Source of the DNA: Streptomyces katrae
Lineage (GTDB): Bacteria; Actinomycetota; Actinomycetes; Streptomycetales; Streptomycetaceae
DNA: 6,205 bases
Reading direction: 5' to 3'
Assembly (NCBI RefSeq): GCF_000966975.1
Contig: NZ_JZWV01001171.1
Span: 1-6,205 of the forward strand
This document shows, piece by piece, positions 1 to 5,737 of this stretch. The position numbers and the translations under genes are program-made. The notes under the pieces are model-generated. The model made no database searches, had not been told where the DNA came from, and saw only the letters and a program-made list of their open reading frames with translations. How positions within the stretch are numbered: position 1 is the first letter of the stretch; each line of letters opens with the position of its first letter.

Positions 1-287
1 TCACCGCGCTCGCCGGCCTGATGAGCTGGTCCCGCAGCCGGCTCTCCCACCAGCTGACCCGGATGGAACAGCGCGGCCTGGTGCGCCGCGAGGAGGTCGC
101 CTGCGACGGCCGGGGCGCGGAAGTGGTCCTCACCGCCTCGGGGGTGGACGCGATCACCGCGGCCGCGCCGAGGCACGTCGAGTCCGTCCGCCGCCACCTG
201 ATCGACGTGCTGACACCGGATCAGCTCCGCACCTTCGCCGAGGTCGGCGAAGTCCTCCGCCGGAACTTCGGCGCCACCCGCAAGTAG
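1..287 (+). CDS. MarR-family transcriptional regulator, C-terminal part (5' end outside window)
   Basis: Probable DNA-binding repressor of the MarR winged-helix family; its target is unknown. The frame is open from base 3, so the N-terminus lies outside the window and 94 residues are visible. The visible start carries the recognition-helix region (LMSWSRSRLSHQLTRMEQRG), then the wing with the family pattern of a D-x-R turn before a strand (DGRGAEVVLTASG), then the C-terminal dimerisation helices (RHVESVRRHLIDVLTPDQL). These are standard for actinobacterial MarR proteins, which bind palindromes as dimers and often respond to phenolic or oxidative ligands. An internal ATG at 21 exists but falls inside the DNA-binding domain, so it is not the start. 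The stop at 285-287 lies 9 nt before the next gene. The family call is firm; the ligand cannot be told. Confidence 0.9.
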   Translation, partial: TALAGLMSWSRSRLSHQLTRMEQRGLVRREEVACDGRGAEVVLTASGVDAITAAAPRHVESVRRHLIDVLTPDQLRTFAEVGEVLRRNFGATRK

Positions 288-296
288 GCTCGCCGG

Positions 297-836
297 ATGA
301 CCGAGGACGAAGTGGCCGACGCCGAGCGCGAGCTCGGGGTCCGGTTCCCCGCCGAGTACCGCGCCTACCTGCGCGACGCCCCCGACGGGGCCGCCTACCG
401 GGTGGTGCGGACGGAGGCCGGCTGGCGGTGGCCGGGTGACCGGCGCCTGCGGTCCGACCTGCTGGCCGTCCCCTTCCCGCACCCCGACTCCTACGTGGAG
501 GCCGACGCCGCGCTGTGCGCGCGAGAGCCCTTGGCCGCGGACTTTCCGGACGATGCCGCCTACGGGGCGGCCTGGGAGGCCTGGGACGCGGAATGCGAGG
601 AGTTCGAGGACTGGCGGACCGCGGGAGCCATGCTCCTGGAAGAACACGGCTGCGGCTTCGCCACCCTCCTGGTGGTGACCGGTCCGCTGGCCGGGACCGT
701 GTGGTGGGACGGGCGCGCCAGCTGTGACCGCATCGTCCGGCTCTCCCTCGACCACGGGGGCGGGGGAGAACCGGTCACCTTCGCCGAGTGGCTCGGCCGC
801 GGATCCTGGGACCTCCTCCCGCCCGGCTGGGGATAG
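297..836 (+). CDS. SUKH / SMI1-KNR4 family protein
   Basis: A 179-residue acidic protein with the SUKH (SMI1/KNR4) fold. The N-terminal signature is at residues 9-25 (E-x2-LGVRFPAEYRAYL). The central strand signature is at about 117-139 (HGCGFATLLVVTGP, then GTVWWDG), and the C-terminal helix VTFAEWLGRGSWD is at 160-172. Bacterial SUKH proteins often serve as immunity proteins against polymorphic toxins, but many occur singly in Streptomyces and no toxin gene is visible here. The start is fixed: an in-frame stop (the MarR stop, 285-287) lies four codons upstream and ATG 297 is the first start after it. No good Shine-Dalgarno precedes it, so it may depend on translational coupling with the MarR gene. 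The protein begins directly at the first domain helix, without the short leader many relatives have. It converges on the helicase gene, whose presumed original stop is 2 nt away. Confidence 0.85.
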   Translation: MTEDEVADAERELGVRFPAEYRAYLRDAPDGAAYRVVRTEAGWRWPGDRRLRSDLLAVPFPHPDSYVEADAALCAREPLAADFPDDAAYGAAWEAWDAECEEFEDWRTAGAMLLEEHGCGFATLLVVTGPLAGTVWWDGRASCDRIVRLSLDHGGGGEPVTFAEWLGRGSWDLLPPGWG

Positions 837-2154
837 CCCTACGGCCGCCAGGCCACGCGGTGTTCGGCCAGGTGGGAGAGGACCGAGTGGTTGGCCTCCC
901 AGCCGTCGCGCCCAGCCGGACCGGTTCCGTGGACGGGTGGTCGTCCAGGAGTTCCGCTATGCCCGCCCGGGCCACCACCACGCAGGCGTGCCGGTGGCGG
1001 GAGGCCAGGACGCACAGGCGGCCCGTCTCCAGGTGGAAGGCGGTCGCGTCCGGGCGGCCCGACAGCGGGTGGAGGACCACCGTGAGGTCGTACTCGCGGC
1101 CCTGGAGGCGGTTGGCGGTGTCCACCGTGACCCCGCTGACGCCCAGGGACGCCAGGGCCGAGCGGACCGCCGCCGCCTGGTCGCGGTGCGCGGTGCCCAC
1201 CGCGATCCGGGACGGGGTCAGGGGCGCGGGGACGGGGGACTGCTCGTCCGAGGTGACCGCCCCGCGGTCCAGTGCGCGGCGGACCACCAGGGCCACCGCC
1301 CCGACCGCCTCCGGGTCGGTGCGCGGGGTGTGCCGGGCGGGGAGTTCCAGCAGGCCCCAGCCCGCCTCGGCCGCCTCGTCCAGCACCCGGTCCGGGCCGG
1401 AGCCGTCCGAGGCGACCCCGTACGCGAGCCGCCGTTCACCCGGGCCGGTGCCGCTGCGGAACTGCGAGTACGGGTAGAAGGCGCGCGAGACCAGCGGCGC
1501 GGCCGTCGCCGGGAGCCGCCACGACACCGGGAGCCGGTGCTGCGGCAGTTGGGGGTTGTGGGCGAGGAGGGTGCTCACCGCCGACGCGGAGGGGTCGTAG
1601 GACAGCCCCGCCCACTGCTCCGCGCCGACCACGCTGAACGGGTCCAGCTGTCCCGGGTCGCCCACGAACAGCGCCCGCTCGAACAGCCCGGCCACGGCCA
1701 GCAGCGCGTCGGAGCGCATCTGGTACGCCTCGTCGACGATCGCGTGCTCCCAGGGCTCCGCCTTCACGTACGCCCACTTCGCGGCCGTGGAGATGGTGAC
1801 GGGGAGTTCCGCCAGGTCGGCCGGTCTGGCGGAGAGGGTGACCGACGGCAGCTCGCGCAGCGCCGGGTCGTAGGCGTCGGCGTCGCTGCTGTGCAGGCGG
1901 CCGACCTTGAGCTCCGGGTCCTTGGCGGCGAGCCGCAGCACCAGGTCGTCCACCTGCGCGTTGGTCTGCGCGACCACCATCAGCCGGCGCCCGGCGGCGG
2001 CCAGCTCCCGGGCCGCGCGCACCACCAGCGTCGACTTGCCGGCCCCGGGCGGGGAGTCGACGACCACGCCCCGCTCCCTGCCGTGCAGAGTGTCGTGGAG
2101 GATGGCGGCGGTCGCCCGGTCGGCGGCGGCGCCCGGGTCGAAGGCGGTGGTCAC
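775..2154 (-). CDS. UPF1/Dna2-like superfamily 1 helicase (AAA ATPase), apparent frameshift near 3' end
   Basis: Predicted ATP-dependent SF1B helicase, third gene of the minus-strand operon. Motifs by residue from the GTG start: Walker A SPPGAGKST (34-42); motif Ia VVAQTNAQVDDL (60-71); motif II DEAYQ (141-145), the DEAxQ form typical of the UPF1 group; motif III VGDPGQL (164-170); motif IV SWRL (211-214); motif V VDTANRLQGREYD (344-356); a divergent motif VI around LASRHRHA (383-390), with R386 as the likely arginine finger. At about 438 residues it is a minimal core without its own 1B barrel insertion. The GTG start at 2154 overlaps the upstream stop as GTGA, with a GAGGA ribosome binding site 6 nt before it. 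As sequenced, the frame runs to 775 (459 aa), but the last 44 residues look non-coding. A single-base loss near 905-916 moves the reading frame out of one that ends at 839. The helicase call is firm; helicase activity and the true C-terminus are inferred. Confidence 0.88.
   Translation of the reverse strand: MTTAFDPGAAADRATAAILHDTLHGRERGVVVDSPPGAGKSTLVVRAARELAAAGRRLMVVAQTNAQVDDLVLRLAAKDPELKVGRLHSSDADAYDPALRELPSVTLSARPADLAELPVTISTAAKWAYVKAEPWEHAIVDEAYQMRSDALLAVAGLFERALFVGDPGQLDPFSVVGAEQWAGLSYDPSASAVSTLLAHNPQLPQHRLPVSWRLPATAAPLVSRAFYPYSQFRSGTGPGERRLAYGVASDGSGPDRVLDEAAEAGWGLLELPARHTPRTDPEAVGAVALVVRRALDRGAVTSDEQSPVPAPLTPSRIAVGTAHRDQAAAVRSALASLGVSGVTVDTANRLQGREYDLTVVLHPLSGRPDATAFHLETGRLCVLASRHRHACVVVARAGIAELLDDHPSTEPVRLGATAGRPTTRSSPTWPNTAWPGGRRAIPSRAGGGPRIRGRATRRR
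905..916 (-). other. Probable -1 frameshift site in the helicase gene
   Basis: Up to about codon 414 (HPSTEPVRLG) the helicase frame has the usual GC-rich third positions. After it, the frame reads TAGRPTTRSSPTW with poor third-position GC. A second frame opens here and reads DGWEANHSVL, then SHLAEHRVAWRP and a TAG at 841-839, with strong third-position GC. Adding one G to the GGG run at 911-913 joins the two frames exactly, giving L-G-R-D-G-W and a 438-residue protein that ends 2 nt from the convergent SUKH stop at 836. This could be a true slippage mutation or a homopolymer sequencing error; the sequence alone cannot tell which. Confidence 0.75.
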
Positions 2155-3722
2155 AGCAGGTCCTCGTCGGTCACGGCGTCCAGGGCGGGGGCGGTCGCGG
2201 ATCCCGGCGGGCCGCCGTGCGTCCACGGGGTGTTCTCCGGGTCGGGCAGCTTCGGGCCGCCGCGCGCGTCGTGCTCGAACAGGGTCCAGCACACCCGGTC
2301 GCCCTTCTCCGGCACCGAGCCCGCCACCGGTTCCCGGCCCGCGCCCATCTTGTCGAGGACCCGCAGCACCAGCTGGCCGTCCTCCTCGCGGCGGACGAAC
2401 TCGAAGGCCTGCTGGCGGCCGTCCAGCGAGCGGAACACCTTGCCGCCGCCCTCGTCCGCGAGCTGCGGCCGGTCCTCGGTGGCCACCGTCAGCAGCGGGC
2501 GCGGACGGGGCCGCTTGCCCTCGCTCCACTCCATCGCCACCTCGGTGACCTCACCGGCGAAGGCCTCGCCCGCGAACCGCCGGCCCGCCATGACGAGGGG
2601 GTCGTCCAGCGCCTCCTGGGCGTCGAGGCGTACCTGCTCGGTCTCCCGCGTGGCGAGCTTCTGGGCCGCCGTCACCGCGTCGTCGCGGCGCGGCTGCGGC
2701 GGTTCGCCCGCGCGGACCCGGTCGCGGTGGCCGGTGAAGGACCAGCGGTCGCGGGTCCAGCGCTCCTCGGTCCGCTCGCCCGGCGGCAGGGTGCGCAGCA
2801 GGTCGATCGCCTCCCACGTCTGCCACCAGGTGTTCTCCATCTGGGACACGACCAGCTTGCGGACCGCCCGCTCGGCGAGCCGTACGGCGTCCCCGTCGCG
2901 GGGCCCGCCCGAGGCGCGCGCGGCGTCGAACTTCGCGATGGCCGGGGCCAGCAGCCGGTTGTCGAAGGCGGGGTCGGTGGCCGGTCCGGCCGGCGGGCAC
3001 AGCAACTGCCCGTCCTGGTCCCGGCCGAGCTCCATGCGCAGCGCCCACTCGGCGCCCGTGACACCCTCGGGCGGGCTGATCCAGGCCAGGAGGGAGCCCA
3101 GGTGCTGGTCCTCCAGGTTGCTCTGGCCGGTCGCCCAGTGCCGGGAGAGCAGGTCGGTGGCGGCCAGCAGCATCGAGGAGCCGGGCACCCGGGAGCGTTC
3201 GGCCAGGTGGGTGAACCAGCGGCCCAGCAGCGGGACCTGGGAGGGCGCCGGGTACGGGTTCTCGGGGTCCTCCTCGGCGGTCCGGCGGAAGCGCATCGAA
3301 CGGCCCAGCAGCCGTACGTACTCGATGCCGGCCCGGCTCGGCACGACGATCTGCGGGGCGTCCACGCACAGTTCGGCCTCGACCTTGGTCTTCCGGCCGG
3401 TCTCCGGGTCGGTCTCGGTCCGCTCGGCGGGTTCGACGGCGTCCGCGTAGGACTCGATGTGGGGCATCAGCAGCCGCGCCAGCTCGCCGAGGAACTCCCA
3501 GCGCAGGTCCCGGTCGCGGGGCTGCGGTATGACGAGGATCCGCGGCTCGTGCCGGTCGGTGCCCAGCATCGCCCCGAGCGGCGCCCCGGCCTCGCCGGCC
3601 GTGGTCAGGGGTACGAGGACCAGCGGCTCGGCGCCCAGGTGGCGGTGGCGTACGGTCGCCAGCGGCCGGGCGTGGCCCGCGCGGACCGCCTCCAGCCGGG
3701 CGAGGGTGCTCAGCAGGGGCAT
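2151..3722 (-). CDS. Unrecognised 523-residue protein between nuclease and helicase
   Basis: I do not recognise this protein as a named family. It has no signal peptide, no membrane segment and no obvious catalytic motif. Residues 1-140 look like an alpha/beta domain (LVLVPLT at 34-40, RILVIPQPRDRDLRWEFLGE at 61-80, QIVVPSRAGIEYVRLL at 124-139). Residues 160-375 are mostly helical, with a conserved-looking aromatic stretch MENTWWQTWEAIDLL (295-309). Residues about 376-485 are rich in short strands (FAGEVTEVAMEW, PRPLLTVATED, QAFEFVRREEDGQLVLRVLD, GDRVCWTLFEHD). This could be a beta-barrel like the 1B domain that precedes Walker A in UPF1 and Dna2; that is inference. The tail is acidic and ends DEDLL. 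ATG 3722 was chosen because GGAG lies 8 nt upstream; upstream sequence in this frame is antisense-free shadow of the nuclease gene. It overlaps the nuclease gene by 13 nt and the helicase gene by 4 nt. Likely a structural subunit or adaptor of a helicase-nuclease complex. Confidence 0.82.
   Translation of the reverse strand: MPLLSTLARLEAVRAGHARPLATVRHRHLGAEPLVLVPLTTAGEAGAPLGAMLGTDRHEPRILVIPQPRDRDLRWEFLGELARLLMPHIESYADAVEPAERTETDPETGRKTKVEAELCVDAPQIVVPSRAGIEYVRLLGRSMRFRRTAEEDPENPYPAPSQVPLLGRWFTHLAERSRVPGSSMLLAATDLLSRHWATGQSNLEDQHLGSLLAWISPPEGVTGAEWALRMELGRDQDGQLLCPPAGPATDPAFDNRLLAPAIAKFDAARASGGPRDGDAVRLAERAVRKLVVSQMENTWWQTWEAIDLLRTLPPGERTEERWTRDRWSFTGHRDRVRAGEPPQPRRDDAVTAAQKLATRETEQVRLDAQEALDDPLVMAGRRFAGEAFAGEVTEVAMEWSEGKRPRPRPLLTVATEDRPQLADEGGGKVFRSLDGRQQAFEFVRREEDGQLVLRVLDKMGAGREPVAGSVPEKGDRVCWTLFEHDARGGPKLPDPENTPWTHGGPPGSATAPALDAVTDEDLL
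2161..2165 (-). promoter_or_regulatory. Ribosome binding site of the helicase gene
   Basis: The minus strand reads GAGGA followed by 6 nt and then GTG at 2154. It lies inside the last codons of the upstream gene (DEDLL). It supports the GTG start that overlaps the preceding TGA by 4 nt (GTGA), a classic arrangement for translational coupling. Confidence 0.75.
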
Positions 3723-4909
3723 TCGGGGGTCTCCGGGGCCTGGTACGGGGGTCGGGCGGCGGCGAGCTCCAGGGCCTCGGCGCGCAGCCGGGCGGCCTGG
3801 TGCAGTGCCTCCGCGGTGGGGTCGCCGTCGGGGCCCGCGCCGGAGGCGGCCGCGAGGGCCTCCTCGATGCTGCCGAGCCCGCCCAGCTCGCCGCGTACGG
3901 ACCGGCCGAGCGCGGCGGGGTCCCCGGCGGCGCGGGAGCGTTCGCGGCAGTGGAAGGCCAGTTCGCAGGCGGCCAGGCACTCGGGGGCGTAGGCGGCGGA
4001 GACCGCGGAGACGGCCTCGGTGAGTTCCTCGGCGGTGCGGGAGGGGTCGAAGCAGAGCCCCTCGGGCAGGCCGGCGGCCAGGTCCTCGATCCGGGTCAGC
4101 CGGTCCAGCTGGCGGCGGGTGACCGCGCGTTCGCGGCGGACGTCGACGGGTTCGGCGGTGGGCAGGTTGGAGAAGTCCTTGGGGCAGACCAGCAGGACCC
4201 GGTGGCCGACCTCGGCGCCGGACAGCTTCGCGGCGGTCTGTTCCAGGGCCAGGACGTACACGGCGGCCTGCCGGGCGGCGGCGCCCACCTTCGCGGCGTC
4301 GGCGGCTCCGTCGATCATCGGGAACGACTTGATCTCCACGACGGTCCAGCGGCCGTCGGGGTGCACGACGACGGCGTCCGGCTCCAGGTAGGCGGGGGTG
4401 CCCGCCACTTCCAGGGCCAGCATCGGATGGTCCAGCAGGGTCCAGGTCCGCGCGGCGGTGGCCTCCCGCAGGGCCAGTGCGGTCCGGGCGGCGCGGCCCT
4501 CGGGTCCGGCGGCGGTGAGGTCGGGCACCCGGGCGTCCGACCCGGGCGGCTCGGCCCCGGCGCCGAGGCGGGCGTGCACCAGGCGCAGCAGTTCGGCTCC
4601 GCCGTCGCCCTTGACCTTGGCCTCGAAGGAGTTCCCGCGGACGATCGCGAACTGGGACTGGCCGAAAGCGGCCGGTGTGCCGAGGGCCGCGGCCAGGGCG
4701 GTCTTGTCCACTCCGGCGCCGTCGAGGAGCGCCCGTCTGCCGCACCCCGGGTTCGCGGCGAGCGCGGCGAGCGCCCGGGCGTCGAGCGGGCGGGGCGGCA
4801 CGGCGGGGCCGCGCAGGTCGGCGAGCCGCTGCCGCAGTGTCGTCGTCTGGGGCGGGCCGCTGGGCGGGTAGGAGCTCACGGGCGGAAGTGTCCCATCCGC
4901 CACTGACAT
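3710..4909 (-). CDS. RecB/Cas4/Dna2-type PD-(D/E)XK nuclease with probable Fe-S cluster
   Basis: Predicted DNA nuclease, first gene of the minus-strand operon, 399 residues. The core motifs are visible: RGNSFE at 91-96 (the position where Dna2 and Cas4 carry RG-x3-H), the metal-binding D178 in LEPDAVVV, the E192-I-K194 pair in TVVEIKS, and the RecB-family Q-x3-Y motif at Q214 to Y218 (QAAVY). Four cysteines are placed as in the Fe-S nucleases AddB, Cas4 and Dna2: C56 (NPGCGRRALL) before the nuclease core, and C311, C315, C321 after it (PECLAACELAFHCRER). The last three are spaced C-x3-C-x5-C, against the usual C-x2-C-x5-C. The N-terminal 40 residues are proline-rich and probably disordered. 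ATG 4909 has only a weak ribosome binding site; GTG 4879 is an alternative start. The protein ends in CPC, inside the 13-nt overlap with the next gene. The fold call is firm; activity and substrate are inferred. Confidence 0.85.
   Translation of the reverse strand: MSVADGTLPPVSSYPPSGPPQTTTLRQRLADLRGPAVPPRPLDARALAALAANPGCGRRALLDGAGVDKTALAAALGTPAAFGQSQFAIVRGNSFEAKVKGDGGAELLRLVHARLGAGAEPPGSDARVPDLTAAGPEGRAARTALALREATAARTWTLLDHPMLALEVAGTPAYLEPDAVVVHPDGRWTVVEIKSFPMIDGAADAAKVGAAARQAAVYVLALEQTAAKLSGAEVGHRVLLVCPKDFSNLPTAEPVDVRRERAVTRRQLDRLTRIEDLAAGLPEGLCFDPSRTAEELTEAVSAVSAAYAPECLAACELAFHCRERSRAAGDPAALGRSVRGELGGLGSIEEALAAASGAGPDGDPTAEALHQAARLRAEALELAAARPPYQAPETPECPC
3731..3734 (-). promoter_or_regulatory. 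Ribosome binding site fixing the start of the 523-residue protein
   Basis: The minus strand reads GGAG, 8 nt before ATG 3722. It lies inside the end of the nuclease gene. This site decides the start, because the frame stays open far upstream as a shadow of the nuclease gene. Confidence 0.7.
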
Positions 4910-4962
4910 TCGTGGACCTACGGCCGAAACGGACCGGTTCTTGCCGTCGTGACCAGGTCCGT

Positions 4963-5015
4963 GCCCATGCCCGCGCCCATGCCCATGCCCGCGCCCATGC
5001 CCATGCCGCGCCCGT
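4963..5015. repeat. Tandem 18-bp repeat, about three copies
   Basis: The unit gcccatgcccgcgcccat occurs perfectly at 4963-4980 and 4981-4998. A degenerate 17-bp third copy at 4999-5015 has one C missing and one A-to-G change. Each unit is itself made of three related hexamers (GCCCAT, GCCCGC, GCCCAT). It is non-coding by position. It may be a polymorphic minisatellite grown by slippage, or an array of protein-binding sites. Confidence 0.85.
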
Positions 5016-5050
5016 GCCCAGCGCGCGGGCGGGCGGGCAGCCGGCCGACG

Positions 5051-5069
5051 TCCATGTTCACGTCATGGA
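5051..5069. repeat. Short inverted repeat TCCATG-N7-CATGGA
   Basis: Perfect 6-bp arms at 5051-5056 and 5064-5069 are separated by 7 nt, about 63 nt upstream of the phosphatase start. The size and position would suit an operator for a dimeric regulator. Arms this short can arise by chance, so the functional call is weak. Confidence 0.35.
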
Positions 5070-5120
5070 TGATGGACGGACGACGGATTCGCGCATCCCA
5101 GGGCGAACCACCACGGACCG

Positions 5121-5124
5121 GGAG
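5121..5124 (+). promoter_or_regulatory. Ribosome binding site of the histidine phosphatase gene
   Basis: GGAG lies 8 nt before ATG 5133, an optimal spacing. It fixes the start immediately before the catalytic RHG motif. Confidence 0.8.
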
Positions 5125-5132
5125 AAACACAG

Positions 5133-5729
5133 ATGGCCCCCCGCATCCTGCTGGCCCGCCACGGCCAGACGGCATGGTCCCTGCTCGGCAAGCACACCGG
5201 GCGCACGGACGTGCCCCTGCTGGAAGAGGGCAGGCAGGGGGCGAAGCGGCTGGGCGAGCGGCTCGCCGGTGAGCCCTGGGCCTCGCTGCGCGGCCTGGAG
5301 GTGCGCACCAGCCCGCTGGTCCGGGCGAGCGAGAGCTGCGACCTGGCGGGTTTCGGCGCGCAGGCCGAGCCCTGGGACACCCTCATGGAGTGGGACTACG
5401 GCGACTACGAGGGGATGACCCCGGCGGAGATCCAGGCGGTCCGGCCGGGCTGGCTGATCTGGCGCGACGGGGTGCCCGGGGGTGAGTCCGTCGCCGACAT
5501 CGCGGCCCGCGCGGACGAGGTGGTCGCCTGGGCCCGGTCGGCCGAGCGGGACGTCCTGGTCTTCGCGCACGGGCACGTCCTGCGCACCCTCGCCGCCCGC
5601 TGGCTGGGCTTCGAGGCCTCCTTCGGCGCCCGCATCCGCCTGGACCCGACCTCCCTGTCGGTCCTGGGCTGGGCGTACGGGGCGCCGGCCCTGGAACGCT
5701 GGAACGACACCGGGCACCTGGACGGGTAG
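5133..5729 (+). CDS. Histidine phosphatase family protein (phosphoglycerate mutase-like)
   Basis: A 198-residue cytoplasmic enzyme of the histidine phosphatase superfamily, which transfers or removes phosphate through a phosphohistidine intermediate. The catalytic motif LARHGQT is at residues 7-13, with R9 and the nucleophile H10. The second phosphate-binding arginine is R64 in TSPLVRA, the acid is probably E86 in [10 protein letters not shown], and the second histidine is H146 in VFAHGHVLR. The length and the order of motifs match the short, cofactor-dependent-PGM-like phosphatases (GpmB/CobC type), many of which act on small phosphometabolites rather than as glycolytic mutases. The substrate cannot be told from sequence, and no cobalamin genes are nearby. 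It is divergent from the nuclease operon and converges on the next gene with 8 nt between the stops. Confidence 0.92.
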   Translation: MAPRILLARHGQTAWSLLGKHTGRTDVPLLEEGRQGAKRLGERLAGEPWASLRGLEVRTSPLVRASESCDLAGFGAQAEPWDTLMEWDYGDYEGMTPAEIQAVRPGWLIWRDGVPGGESVADIAARADEVVAWARSAERDVLVFAHGHVLRTLAARWLGFEASFGARIRLDPTSLSVLGWAYGAPALERWNDTGHLDG

Positions 5730-5737
5730 CCGACGGC

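Larger units (their letters stand above)
4910..5132. promoter_or_regulatory. Divergent intergenic region upstream of the nuclease operon and the phosphatase gene
   Basis: The two genes are transcribed away from each other, so the 223 bp must hold the promoter of the histidine phosphatase and probably that of the nuclease operon. I find no convincing -35/-10 pair of the HrdB type on either strand. The region holds a tandem 18-bp repeat and a short palindrome, listed separately. Short ORFs crossing it (for example a Met-Pro-Ala repeat peptide from 4949) are by-products of the repeat. Confidence 0.5.

Noticed and set aside
297..836. SUKH protein as the immunity partner of a toxin in this window
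   Set aside because: No toxin, secretion or polymorphic-toxin gene is visible next to it; the neighbours are a MarR regulator and the convergent helicase operon.
724..3450. Long plus-strand open frame of 908 codons
   Set aside because: It is antisense to the helicase and middle genes and overlaps the SUKH gene. Its translation is Arg/Ser/Pro-rich with no domain, and the minus-strand genes explain the region with clear motifs. It is a GC-driven shadow.
3723..4745. N-terminal extension of the 523-residue protein (open to 4745)
   Set aside because: The extension lies entirely over the nuclease gene in another frame and is an Arg/Pro/Gly-rich shadow. A good ribosome binding site and ATG at 3722 give a normal start.
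3710..4909. Nuclease as a CRISPR Cas4
   Set aside because: There is no CRISPR array and no cas1 or cas2 in the window. The cysteine spacing and the adjacent SF1B helicase point to a Dna2-like context instead.
4910..4965. Minus-strand TAGGTC just upstream of the nuclease start as a -10 box
   Set aside because: There is no acceptable -35 hexamer at 17-18 nt, and it would place transcription only a few bases from the ATG.
4949..5272. Possible small protein with Met-Pro-Ala repeats (and a Met-Gly-Ala counterpart on the other strand)
   Set aside because: The repeats simply reflect the 18-bp tandem DNA repeat. The frame runs into the phosphatase gene out of frame and has no recognisable domain.
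5730..5737. Terminator between the convergent phosphatase and regulator genes
   Set aside because: Only 8 nt separate the stops and I see no clear hairpin with a following T-run there.
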